This document shows positions 33,173-42,038 of a DNA stretch of 55,826 bases, one piece after another. Position 1 is the first letter of the stretch; each line of letters begins with the position of its first letter. Source of the DNA: Desulfobacterales bacterium. GTDB taxonomy: Bacteria > Desulfobacterota > Desulfobacteria > Desulfobacterales > JAAELO01. The stretch spans positions 1 to 55,826 of the forward strand of contig JAAELO010000078.1 of the NCBI GenBank assembly GCA_024226555.1. Reading direction: 5' to 3'. The notes beneath the pieces were generated by a model. The model saw only the letters and a program-made list of their open reading frames with translations, ran no database searches and was not told the DNA's origin. A program made the translations under genes and the position numbers.

Positions 33173-33659
33173 TTAAAAACTCCCTTAAAACTTTAAAACT
33201 TTAAAAACCCTTCCTTAAGAAATGAAAGGCAGATCAATTAATCAGATATTATAATTTTTGAATCGGTCTATCCAGACCTTAAAAAATAATTAGTACAAAA
33301 ATTTCAATTTTTATTAAGAAATTTTTAAGAAAAAATTATCAAATTATTTTTTTTAACACTCAAAAAATATAAATACATTTATTTTGTTCAAATTTTTATG
33401 AAATTATCGGATTAAATATAGAATATGGATTCTAAGAATAAAAGGATTATTTTGAGTCAGTTCATTTAATGAGAATTGATTTGATTCAATTTAAAACACT
33501 AAGGCAGGTTAAGTCGGGTTTTTTATAGGTTACTCAATTCATTCCATAAATTGATTTTTATTAATAAATATAATTCAGCCAATAATTTCTAATGACTTAA
33601 TAAATTTCGATCGAATTTGATTTCAAAGACTATAGAATATATAGTTCAAAATGATTTAT
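33173..33659. other. Long AT-rich intergenic stretch, nothing recognised
   Basis: These 487 very AT-rich bases lie between two minus-strand genes and presumably include the promoter of the acetyl-CoA hydrolase gene on its right-hand neighbour side. No repeat, missed gene or strong hairpin was found. Confidence 0.4.
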
Positions 33660-34958
33660 TTATTCAATATTGGAACTAACAGTTTCAACTGAAAAGCGTT
33701 TCATGTTTTCAGGTAGATCTGAGAAAACGACCATAAAAGGAATAATGGCACCTGGTTTAATACCATCAATATATTCATCGGCTCCATTTTTATTATTCAG
33801 TTTGCTTTCAATCTCCTCCATTTTATAATTTGCAAGGTCAATATCTGAAATCACATTCCCACAATAAACAACTTTATCGGAAAGGACAGTATTGTCCTTA
33901 TCGAGAATTTTTCCAACAACCTTGATATATTTTCTAATATCTTTATAGTTATTGGTTATCTTACCCTCAATAACAAAAAGTTTGTCCTCATGCTTATTAA
34001 TAATGTACCTGTTGGTTTTAGAAATTTTGAAATTTGTTTTACCCATTGGGTCAAGTTTAAAAATATTGTTTATGAAAGATGGAAATTTAATAGTGTTGAT
34101 ATCAATAATTTTTTTATGAACTGCATAATAGACTCCTCCTGATGTGAGAGCTACAACAAAAAGCATAGTCAAAAGAATCAGTAAACAACCACCCTTCTTT
34201 TTTTTCTTTTTTTTGTGCTTGCCCAAATCAACATTCCAGTTGTCAGATTCATCATCCTGATCATAATCAGTTGCTTCAAGAAAGTCATTTTTATTGTCTT
34301 CTTCTTCAAAAGCATCTTCCATATCTGAAAGATCTTCTTCATCAAGGGACAGATCGAAATCAATATCAGATTTTTCTTCATCTTGTGAAGTATCAAGATC
34401 TCCGGCAATATCATCAAGGTCAAAATCAGAGAGATCATCATCTGAAAGTTCCAGGTCTTCGGATTTTTCATCCATATCGGGTAAATCAACAGCATCCATA
34501 TCGGGTAGATCGACAGCATCCATGTCAGGCAGTTCAACAGCATCCATGTCAGGAAGATCAAAATCAGAATCCATATCGGGTAGGTCAAAGTCTTCGTCTA
34601 CCTCTTCATTACCTGCTTCATCAAAATCTATCTGGATTTCTGCAAGGTCGAGATCTGAATCAGATTCAACATCGAATTCACTGGCAAGGTCAATATCCTC
34701 AAGATCAACATTTTCATCTTGCTCTTTAATGTCATCATCGAAGTCAACCTGAATTCCTGAAACATCAAAATCAGAACTATCTGATTCTGGAAATGATTCT
34801 TCAATTTCAACATCTTCTTTGACAAGATCCTGAGAAACATCTTTGTAAATAACAAAAATGTTTTTGCATGTTGAGCATTTAACTGTAGACCCTGTTGGTT
34901 TTACCAGGTTATCATCCAGTTTGAAATTTGAATTACAGTTTAGACAGGTAACGATCAT
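33660..34958 (-). CDS. MJ0042 zinc-ribbon, DUF3426-type membrane protein with acidic LPDMD repeats
   Basis: The 432-residue protein begins with an MJ0042-type zinc ribbon (VTCLNCNSNF and VKCSTCKNIF; Cys5, Cys8, Cys28, Cys31). An intensely acidic linker of about 200 residues follows, with five LPDMD units at 126-163. Then come a poly-lysine stretch (249-255), one transmembrane helix (258-280) and a DUF3426-like beta domain (FVIEGKITNNYKDIRKYIKV, GAIIPFMVVFSDLP). Such proteins are widespread in Deltaproteobacteria and of unknown function, with the ribbon in the cytosol and DUF3426 outside. It starts 12 bases after hpt, so the two are co-transcribed. Confidence 0.88.
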   Translation of the reverse strand: MIVTCLNCNSNFKLDDNLVKPTGSTVKCSTCKNIFVIYKDVSQDLVKEDVEIEESFPESDSSDFDVSGIQVDFDDDIKEQDENVDLEDIDLASEFDVESDSDLDLAEIQIDFDEAGNEEVDEDFDLPDMDSDFDLPDMDAVELPDMDAVDLPDMDAVDLPDMDEKSEDLELSDDDLSDFDLDDIAGDLDTSQDEEKSDIDFDLSLDEEDLSDMEDAFEEEDNKNDFLEATDYDQDDESDNWNVDLGKHKKKKKKKGGCLLILLTMLFVVALTSGGVYYAVHKKIIDINTIKFPSFINNIFKLDPMGKTNFKISKTNRYIINKHEDKLFVIEGKITNNYKDIRKYIKVVGKILDKDNTVLSDKVVYCGNVISDIDLANYKMEEIESKLNNKNGADEYIDGIKPGAIIPFMVVFSDLPENMKRFSVETVSSNIE

Positions 34959-34970
34959 TTAAGAACCTCT

Positions 34971-35489
34971 TTATTCTTCGAGATTGAAAATTGCAGGTAA
35001 ATTTCTATAATCTTCTGCATAATCAAGGCCATATCCAACTAAAAAACCCTTTGGAATTGCAAAACACTCATAATCAACGGTGATATCAGCAGTTCTTCTT
35101 TCATGTTTATTCAGAAGAGCGCATATTTTTACTGATTCCGGATTAAATTTTTTCAGATAATCAATAATTCTTATCAATGTTAAACCGGTATCAACAATAT
35201 CTTCAAGGACGAGAACATGTTTACCTTCCAGATCAAGCCCAACATCTTTGGTTATTGTAACCTCACCGGATGTAGATGTATTGGATCCATAACTACTTGC
35301 ACCCACAAAATCAACCTGATTAGGGATACTTAAGCTTCGTGACAGATCCGCTGTGAAGATGAAGGAACCTTTTAAAACCCCTATTAAAATGAGTTTTTTA
35401 TCTTCATAATCTTTTGAAATCTCTTTTGCTACTCTTGATATTTGCTCTTTTATCTCTTCTTCTGTAATTACTGGTATTAATTTTGGCAT
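34971..35489 (-). CDS. hpt: Hypoxanthine phosphoribosyltransferase
   Basis: The 172-residue type I phosphoribosyltransferase salvages hypoxanthine and guanine with PRPP to IMP and GMP. Key motifs are VLKGSF (pyrophosphate loop), SYGSNTSTSGEV (flexible loop), and the PRPP motif HVLVLEDIVDTGLT with Glu96, Asp97 and Asp100. The C-terminal FLVGYGLDYAEDYRNLPAI is the base-binding signature. Length is normal. It is the first gene of a two-gene unit with the zinc-ribbon membrane protein. In other bacteria hpt lies beside tilS and ftsH, which is not the case here. Confidence 0.95.
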   Translation of the reverse strand: MPKLIPVITEEEIKEQISRVAKEISKDYEDKKLILIGVLKGSFIFTADLSRSLSIPNQVDFVGASSYGSNTSTSGEVTITKDVGLDLEGKHVLVLEDIVDTGLTLIRIIDYLKKFNPESVKICALLNKHERRTADITVDYECFAIPKGFLVGYGLDYAEDYRNLPAIFNLEE

Positions 35490-35786
35490 AGTTTTTTTTA
35501 TTTGAAATTGGTAAGAAAATTTTCAATTATTCATTTACAAATGACGTAAAAGGAAGTTCTCTTTTCTGACCAAGACCAAACTTTTTACGAACATCAATCT
35601 AGTATCCATAGAAAAAACTTTAACTAAAAAGCATATATTACTTTTCTACTTTGAATACAGTCCCTTGTCAATAAATTTACTTGTTTACAACAGTTCCACT
35701 ATCGAACATTATATTTTATTCAATAATATTTTAACAAACAAACATATTTGTTAAAGACTTGTAATTATTGAAATAGATATGAATTA

Positions 35787-36662
35787 TCAGATTCCCAATT
35801 GTGCAAGTTTTTCAATAAGCTCGCTTTGTTCTTTTGAGATTTCTTTCGGCATTTTAATGTTAACTCTTACAAACAGATCACCTGTTTTTCCACCTTTCAT
35901 ATGGGGTAAACCAAAACCTGTTAATCTCATTTTTGTTTTATGTTGAGCACCTACTGGTAGTTTAAGGTTTCTTTCTTTACCATCAAGAGTTGGCACTGCA
36001 ACACTTGTCCCTAAAAGAGCATCTGTTAGTTTAATCTCTGCATCAAAAAAAAGATCATATTCTTCGGAAGTATAAACTGAATCATTAAGCAACCTTGATT
36101 TTATATAAAGATCTCCATTTGGCCCACCCATTGGTGATGGTTCTCCCTTACCTGCCAATCTTAATTTTTTTCCAGTAATCATACCTTTTGGGATTTTTAC
36201 TGTTAATTGCTCACTTCCTACTGAAACAGTTTTTGTGGCTCCTTCATAAATATCTTTATGAGATAATGGCAGTTCATATTCGAGATCTGATCCTTTAACT
36301 CTTTGCTGGCGTCCACCTCCGCCGCCTCCAAAGAAGCTGTTAAAACCCCCTCCTCCAAAACCTCCGCCACCACCACCAAACTCTTTGAAGATATCTCCAA
36401 GATCAAAACCTCTGAATATATCTTCCTGTGAATAACGTTGACGAAAGCCTGTGGATCCATACGTATCATATTCTTTGCGTTTCTCAGGATCACTTAACAC
36501 TGCATAGGCTTCACTTATTTTTTTAAATTTCTCTTCAAGGCTTTTATTACCTTTGGTTTTATCGGGGTGATACTTCATGGCAAGTTTTCTGTATTTCTTT
36601 TTTATCTCACTATCGCTGGCCCCTTTTTCAAGCCCTAATATTTTGTAGTAATCTTCTGACAT
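35787..36662 (-). CDS. DnaJ-family co-chaperone without zinc finger (CbpA-like)
   Basis: The 291-residue protein has a J domain (residues 1-70; KYRKLAMKYHPDKTKG with the HPD motif that triggers DnaK ATPase), a Gly/Phe-rich linker (GGGGGGFGGGGF, about 95-120), and the two beta-sandwich client-binding domains (GSDLEYELPLSHKDIYEGAT, VKIPKGMITGKKLRLAGKGE, FVRVNIKMPKEIS). The four CxxCxGxG zinc repeats of true DnaJ are missing, so it belongs to the CbpA/DnaJ type II group. It probably assists a DnaK encoded elsewhere. It stands 130 bases downstream of mnmG on the same strand, with a repeat fragment between them. Confidence 0.9.
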   Translation of the reverse strand: MSEDYYKILGLEKGASDSEIKKKYRKLAMKYHPDKTKGNKSLEEKFKKISEAYAVLSDPEKRKEYDTYGSTGFRQRYSQEDIFRGFDLGDIFKEFGGGGGGFGGGGFNSFFGGGGGGRQQRVKGSDLEYELPLSHKDIYEGATKTVSVGSEQLTVKIPKGMITGKKLRLAGKGEPSPMGGPNGDLYIKSRLLNDSVYTSEEYDLFFDAEIKLTDALLGTSVAVPTLDGKERNLKLPVGAQHKTKMRLTGFGLPHMKGGKTGDLFVRVNIKMPKEISKEQSELIEKLAQLGI

Positions 36663-36736
36663 CTTATCTTAACCTCTGGTTGTTTTTATTTATTCCCTTT
36701 GTTAAAAGCACTTTATATCCTCACTAATTTCAATTA

Positions 36737-36760
36737 TAATTCTAATTACTGGAGGTTCCA
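36737..36760 (-). repeat. Miniature-element end fragment
   Basis: ATTCTAATTACTGGAGGTTCC matches the end AATTCTAATTATTAGAGGTT plus CCC of the miniature element. It lies between the mnmG stop and the DnaJ-family start. Confidence 0.5.
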
Positions 36761-36791
36761 TATTTTTAATTTAATACTTTTATTTAAACTT

Positions 36792-38666
36792 TCAAGAGTC
36801 CTTATTTTCACCCTTTTTCAAGGAGATCATAATTACAGAAAGTGCAGCAGGTGTTATTCCTTCTATTCTCGAAGCTTGACCTAAAGACATAGGTCTTACT
36901 GTTCCCAGTTTATGTTTTAACTCAGTAGACAAACCATGGATTTTTTCAAAACTAAAATCCGGATGGATCTTTATATTTTCCATACTCTTATATTTGTTAA
37001 TTTCACTTAGCTGCCTTTTTATATAGCCCTCATATTTAATTTCTATTTCTATCTGTTTCTCAATTTTTTCACTAATATTTAATGGACTTTTGCTTAAAGT
37101 CTTAACAGTATTGTATGTCATACCTTTTCTCTTAATTATCTGATCAAGATATACACCATTACTTATTTTATTTGAGCCTTGCTCAGATAAATATCTGTTT
37201 GTTTCATCAGTTGGTTTTACTATTTGAGATTTAATACGACTTATCTCACTATCGATAATACTTTTTCTCTCGACGATCTCTTTTATGATATCCTCTTTAA
37301 CAATTCCTAACTCAAATCCTATTTTCGAAAGTCTTAAATCCGCATTGTCTTCTCTAAGAAGTAGTCTATATTCAGCTCTTGAGGTAAACATTCTGTAAGG
37401 TTCACTTGTGCCACGTGTTACAAGATCATCAATCATAACTCCTATGTAAGCTTCAGATCTGTCTAAAATAAAAGGATCACGTTTTTGAACTTTACATGCG
37501 GCATTTATACCAGCCCATATCCCCTGTGCTGCAGCTTCTTCATAACCAGATGTTCCATTAATCTGACCTGCAAAAAAAAGTCCTTCTATCTCTTTAGATT
37601 CAAGGGAGTGTTTTAATTGCAGGGGATCAACGGCATCATACTCAATAGCATAAGCAGGGCGCATAATCTCTGCCTCTTCGAGCCCTTCCACAGATCTAAC
37701 AAATTGATGTTGAACTTCAAAGGGAAGGCTGTTTCCAAGACCACTGGCGTATATTTCATCAGTATCGATTCCCTCTGGTTCCATAATAACCTGATGACTT
37801 AATCTATCTGGAAACTTAATAGCTTTATCCTCGAAAGATGGACAGTATCTTGCTGAAACACCTTGTATTCTTCCACTATAAAGAGGAGACAATGAAATAT
37901 TATCCACAACAATTTTTCTTGATTTTTCATTGGTTCTTCCAATGTAACTGGGCATTGGATTATAATTTACACTATCATTGGAATATGAAAATGGCTTTGG
38001 GTTTTGGTCTGACCCATGCTCCTCAAACTTTGTAAAATCTATACTTTTCTTTTTCAACCTTGGAGGAGTACCTGTTTTCATCCTTAGCATTTTAAAACCG
38101 ATTTTTTTCAAATGATCAGGTAGTGAATATGATCCGAATTCTCCTGAACGACCTGCTCTATAAGAATGTGTACCAATATGAACCTGACCGCTGAAAAAAG
38201 TTCCCGCAGCAATTACTATTGTCTCTGATTCATATGTAAAACCTGTTTGGTCTGTAACTCCCTTTACAGAGTTCCCCTCAATTATTAACTCTTCTATCAA
38301 ACCTTGCTTTAACTCGAGGTTATCCTGCTTTTCAATTACACTTTTCATCTCAATATGATATCTGTTTTTATCATTTTGTGTTCTTGTGGATTGTACAGCC
38401 GGCCCTTTTTTTGTATTAAGAGTTCTGTATTGTATGGCTGTTTTGTCAGATATTTTAGCCATCTCTCCACCAAGAGCATCGACCTCTTTTACCAATTGCC
38501 CTTTTGCAGTTCCTCCAATTGATGGACTACAAGGCATTGAAGCGACTTTATCAAGGTCTATTGCCATGAGCAGCACTCTGCAACCCATTCGGGATCCAGC
38601 AAGAGCAGCTTCACAGCCTGCATGGCCTGCACCGACCACTATAATATCATATTTTTTCAAGATCAT
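36792..38666 (-). CDS. mnmG: tRNA uridine-5-carboxymethylaminomethyl(34) synthesis enzyme MnmG
   Basis: The 624-residue FAD protein works with MnmE to modify U34 of tRNAs. It shows the N-terminal dinucleotide fold VVGAGHAGCEAALAGSRMG, GGTAKGQLVKEVDALGGEM, and VIAAGTFFSGQVHIGTHSYR. The family signature MKTGTPPRL is followed by RYCPSFEDKAIKFPD, ASGLGNSLPFEVQHQFV, FFAGQINGTSGYEEAAAQGI, and a C-terminal helical domain ending ARIEGITPAALSVIM-like (ASRIEGITPAALSVIMI). Length is normal. No rsmG or mnmE is adjacent. The start overlaps nothing, and 208 bases separate it from the divergent radical SAM gene. Confidence 0.97.
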   Translation of the reverse strand: MILKKYDIIVVGAGHAGCEAALAGSRMGCRVLLMAIDLDKVASMPCSPSIGGTAKGQLVKEVDALGGEMAKISDKTAIQYRTLNTKKGPAVQSTRTQNDKNRYHIEMKSVIEKQDNLELKQGLIEELIIEGNSVKGVTDQTGFTYESETIVIAAGTFFSGQVHIGTHSYRAGRSGEFGSYSLPDHLKKIGFKMLRMKTGTPPRLKKKSIDFTKFEEHGSDQNPKPFSYSNDSVNYNPMPSYIGRTNEKSRKIVVDNISLSPLYSGRIQGVSARYCPSFEDKAIKFPDRLSHQVIMEPEGIDTDEIYASGLGNSLPFEVQHQFVRSVEGLEEAEIMRPAYAIEYDAVDPLQLKHSLESKEIEGLFFAGQINGTSGYEEAAAQGIWAGINAACKVQKRDPFILDRSEAYIGVMIDDLVTRGTSEPYRMFTSRAEYRLLLREDNADLRLSKIGFELGIVKEDIIKEIVERKSIIDSEISRIKSQIVKPTDETNRYLSEQGSNKISNGVYLDQIIKRKGMTYNTVKTLSKSPLNISEKIEKQIEIEIKYEGYIKRQLSEINKYKSMENIKIHPDFSFEKIHGLSTELKHKLGTVRPMSLGQASRIEGITPAALSVIMISLKKGENKDS

Positions 38667-38895
38667 TTTTTAACCTGAGATTTTTACATTATTTAAATTT
38701 TTTAGATCTAATAGTTTATTGGACCCTATAAGTCCAATTATTTTTGGAATATCAGAATAATTCCTTATATTATTATTTATATGACAAAAAAGAGATATAA
38801 TAAAATAACTAATCTATAATAATATTAATATATTTACAAACATCCATTATAATAATATAAATTCAATTTTTTAAATGAAGATTCAGGGAAATTAT

Positions 38896-39813
38896 ATGGA
38901 AAAAAGATATTTTGACTTAAATAGTTATTTTAGAAGTATATATGGTGTTCGGGTTCAGAAAGTAACAGTGGATGCAGGTTTTACATGCCCCAATAGAGAT
39001 GGAAAGCTCTCTTACGGAGGTTGTATTTATTGTAATCCAAAAGGATCCGGCACTGGAGCCCATGGAAAAGGTTTATCTGTAGGAGATCAGATTGAATCAG
39101 GCAAAGAAAGGGTTAAGAGAAGATACAAGAATTCTAAATTCTTAGCTTATTTTCAATCATACTCAAATACATATGCCCCTGTTGAACATCTTAAAAAACT
39201 CTACGATGAAGCTTTGTCAGTTGAAGATGTGGTCGGTCTTTCCATTGGCACAAGGCCTGATTGTGTTGATCCTGAAAAAATATCTCTTCTTCAGAGCTAT
39301 ACTGATAAATATCTTATCTGGATTGAGTACGGCATACAGACAATTCATGATAAATCATTAACCCTGATAAATAGGGGGCATGATTACAAAGCATTTGAAA
39401 AGGCTGTTGCAATAACAAAAAATAAAGGGATTAAAATTTGTGCCCACATAATCATAGGAATTCCAGGGGAAACCAGAGACGATATTTTAGAGACGGCAAA
39501 AGAGATGGCAAGACTCAAGATTGATGGGGTTAAGATTCATCTTTTGTATGTTGTAAAAGGTACAAAATTGCATGAGATGTATGATAATAATGAATTTGAG
39601 TGCCTCACCCAGAACGAATATATAGAGCTTACATGTGACTTTCTTGAGTTGTTACCAAAGGAAACTATTATCCAAAGAGTAACAGGAGATCCCCATTCTG
39701 ATGAGCTTGTTGCGCCATCATGGCCACTTACAACAAAATCCCAGACTATAACTAAGATTAACCAGACTCTTGAAAACCGAAACTCATATCAGGGAAAGTA
39801 TTGTAACTTGTAA
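38896..39813 (+). CDS. TIGR01212-family radical SAM protein (YhcC-like)
   Basis: The 305-residue protein shows FTCPNRDGKLSYGGCIYC (Cys31, Cys43 and Cys46 binding a 4Fe-4S cluster) near the N terminus. GLSIGTRPDCVDPEKISLL, WIEYGIQTIHDKSLTLINRG, ICAHIIIGIPGETRDDI and GVKIHLLYVVKGTKLHEMY follow. This is the YhcC/TIGR01212 group, of unknown substrate. The ATG at 38896 has AGGGA eight bases upstream and the family's MEKRYFDLNSY start; an in-frame ATG at 38875 has no such site. It is divergent from mnmG. A hairpin at 39856-39886 follows. Confidence 0.93.
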   Translation: MEKRYFDLNSYFRSIYGVRVQKVTVDAGFTCPNRDGKLSYGGCIYCNPKGSGTGAHGKGLSVGDQIESGKERVKRRYKNSKFLAYFQSYSNTYAPVEHLKKLYDEALSVEDVVGLSIGTRPDCVDPEKISLLQSYTDKYLIWIEYGIQTIHDKSLTLINRGHDYKAFEKAVAITKNKGIKICAHIIIGIPGETRDDILETAKEMARLKIDGVKIHLLYVVKGTKLHEMYDNNEFECLTQNEYIELTCDFLELLPKETIIQRVTGDPHSDELVAPSWPLTTKSQTITKINQTLENRNSYQGKYCNL

Positions 39814-40302
39814 ATTAAGAAATAATCTGGACTATACTGAACTATATGGGGGGCTTTGTTGAGTCTGATTTTCTCAGACCCAACAACCTATTTATCTGAA
39901 GGAGCTTTGACAGGTTTTCTTACTTGTGAGACTTTAGATTGCGATAGATCCGCTGTTTTTTAAAAACAGGGTTTTGTTTGTTTCCAGCAATCGGCAAGAA
40001 TATTTATTTTTAAAAAAACTATATAATTGAGATGTTTTTTTGTATATAGAGTGACAATCTCATTCTTTTGGGGGAAACCCCCAGTAACAATAAAAAACAC
40101 CTTTTAAAAAAAACAGCACAAAACCTATTCTCCTGTATATATTACACATATTGAATGAGTAGGTATTTTTACACTAATCATCATTACAATTTTATATGGA
40201 TGCATAATAGATATTATCAATTTGAATGCCCCCTTGAATATTACTCAAAAATTGTTATATTAACTGGCAAAATTACTTAATAAAAAAGGATTAAAGACAG
40301 AT
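39814..40302. other. Intergenic stretch with three hairpins
   Basis: TTGTTGAGTCTGA pairs with TCAGACCCAACAA at 39856-39886 (one mismatch), CTGTTTTT with AAAAACAG at about 39952-39968, and TGGGGG with CCCCCA around AAA at 40069-40083. None has a classical T tract on the plus strand. No gene was seen. The first may end the radical SAM transcript. Confidence 0.45.
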
Positions 40303-41013
40303 ATGGATCAGGATAATACAGAAATAAATGAACAGGACTCCTGTAATCTTTGTGGTGGTTGTTGTGAAAAAAGAGGACCTATTATCTATTTTGATGACGA
40401 ACATTTCATTGAAATGGGAAAAATCCCTTTAAAAAATATTTACACAGTCCGAGAGGGTGAACCTTTTTTTGATTCAAAAACAGCAACTGTTCAATTTACA
40501 AAAACTGACATAATAAGAATTAAAACTAAAGAACGTTCGGATATTAATGTTTGTCTTTTTTTAAATGAAGATAACAAATGTGAAATTTTTCAGAGCAGAC
40601 CTTCAGAATGCAGAGCTTTTAAGTGCTGGGATACAAGACAATATGATATGGTCTCAAACTCTGATGATTATCTCACCAGAGAGCATATTTTAAGTAAGGT
40701 TGAAGGTTTATGGGATTTTGTAAAAGAACATCAGGAAAAATGTTCTTATAGTCGAGTCAGTGAAGCAACAGAGGTATTAAAGGGCCTGATAGATAGGGAG
40801 AAAACAAAGGAACAACAAAATGCTATTGATACTTTAAATGAGATATACCTTTTCGATAAACATGTAAGAGAAATTATAAAAGAAAAAGTTAATATTGATC
40901 CTGAAATAATTGAATTTCTATTTGGTAAAGAGTTGGGTGAAATTCTATACTATTTCAATCTTGAAGTTAAGGAAAAGGATGGGAAATATTATTTCTCTCA
41001 AATAAAGATATAG
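40303..41013 (+). CDS. YkgJ-family cysteine-cluster protein
   Basis: The 236-residue protein has the zinc- or iron-binding Cys cluster of YkgJ/UPF0153 proteins: SCNLCGGCCEKRG (Cys14, Cys17, Cys20, Cys21) and CLFLNEDNKCEIFQSRPSEC followed by RAFKCW. The C-terminal 120 residues are helical and specific to this subgroup (DKHVREIIKEKVNIDPEIIE). The function is not established; a metal-cluster protein in the cytosol is the safest statement. AAAAAGGATT lies upstream of the ATG. Confidence 0.88.
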   Translation: MDQDNTEINEQDSCNLCGGCCEKRGPIIYFDDEHFIEMGKIPLKNIYTVREGEPFFDSKTATVQFTKTDIIRIKTKERSDINVCLFLNEDNKCEIFQSRPSECRAFKCWDTRQYDMVSNSDDYLTREHILSKVEGLWDFVKEHQEKCSYSRVSEATEVLKGLIDREKTKEQQNAIDTLNEIYLFDKHVREIIKEKVNIDPEIIEFLFGKELGEILYYFNLEVKEKDGKYYFSQIKI

Positions 41014-41338
41014 TTATATATTGCCGGAGTATATTTAATACTTCGGCTTCATCAACTAAAAAATATAACTATCCCGATAGAACTAAAACAGACTTTTCTG
41101 AAGTCGTTTTGGACCATATTCCGACCTTGCAAAAAGACCTTATTTTGATAAATTCATGTGTAGCAGAAAAAATTGAGTGATTATTTAATCTTATCATGAA
41201 TAAATATAATGCTGAACAGTTCTTTATTGACACTTTTTCTTTCTGCCAATAGATAAATTTATAGTTTTCTTGTGTATGTAACCCTTTATACAAAAAATGA
41301 TTCTATATTTTATTAACTTAAAAAAGTGTGGGTGTTAA
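41014..41338. other. Intergenic stretch, nothing recognised
   Basis: These 325 bases lie between the YkgJ and YqiJ-type genes. An open frame on the minus strand (41069-41293) has no family resemblance, no ribosome-binding site and unusual composition, and is not called as a gene. Confidence 0.4.
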
Positions 41339-42007
41339 ATGGAAAAGCTTATAACTTTCATTTTGTCTGATTACAACACTGTTTATCTTTATTCGATTCT
41401 GATTATGTTCGGAATCTTCATACTTGAACTGGTATCAATACTTGCTGGACTTAATATATCAGGACTTATAGATGATGCCTTACCAGACTTTGATTTAGAT
41501 GGGGATCTTGACATGGATATAGATGTTGATACAGATTTACCATTTCACCATGCAGTGTTGCACTGGTTCAATATTGGTAACGTTCCTTTTCTTGTTCTGG
41601 TTATTATATTTCTGACCACATTTGGTTTAACAGGATTTATTTTTCAATATTTTGCAGTAAAGTTTTTAAACATTAATATTAGTTCATATATTCTAGTACC
41701 TTTAAATATTCTCTTTTCATTTTATGTTTTACATAAGATAGGAGGGATCATTGGAAGATTAATACCTTCCGAAGAAACAACAGCAATATCTCAGGAGTCC
41801 TTCATTGGCAGAATTGCCGAAATTACGACAGGCACTTCAAAAAAGGGTATGCCGGCGCAGGCTAAGATACAGGATGAACATGGGAGATTTCACTATATTA
41901 TGACAGAACCCTTAAATGATGGTGATGAATTTCCAAAGGGTACAACTGTTCTGATAGTGGATAAAAAAGGCAGAAATTATCTTATTGATGAGTTTGATAT
42001 TAAATAA
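41339..42007 (+). CDS. yqiJ: YqiJ-like inner-membrane protein with OB-fold domain
   Basis: The 222-residue protein has three membrane helices (about 18-40, 80-105 and 115-135). A very acidic periplasmic-type loop (DFDLDGDLDMDIDVDTDLPF) lies between the first two, and a C-terminal OB-fold domain follows (FIGRIAEITTGTSKKGMPAQ, GRFHYIMTEPLNDGDEFPKG, VLIVDKKGRNYLIDEF). This is the YqiJ/NfeD-related arrangement that pairs with flotillin-like SPFH proteins. The SPFH gene starts 31 bases later, matching the yqiJ-yqiK operon of E. coli. The likely role is organising membrane microdomains and envelope stress responses. Confidence 0.85.
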   Translation: MEKLITFILSDYNTVYLYSILIMFGIFILELVSILAGLNISGLIDDALPDFDLDGDLDMDIDVDTDLPFHHAVLHWFNIGNVPFLVLVIIFLTTFGLTGFIFQYFAVKFLNINISSYILVPLNILFSFYVLHKIGGIIGRLIPSEETTAISQESFIGRIAEITTGTSKKGMPAQAKIQDEHGRFHYIMTEPLNDGDEFPKGTTVLIVDKKGRNYLIDEFDIK

Positions 42008-42038
42008 AATTTAAATAAATTAATTGAAGGAGAAAAAA

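Noticed and set aside
34178..34752. Long serine-, leucine- or glutamine-rich frames on both strands inside the acidic linker region
   Set aside because: They are shadow frames of the repetitive Asp/Glu codons of the zinc-ribbon protein gene.
41069..41293. 74-residue minus-strand frame between the YkgJ and YqiJ-type genes
   Set aside because: No ribosome-binding site, no family resemblance and unusual composition; treated as non-coding.
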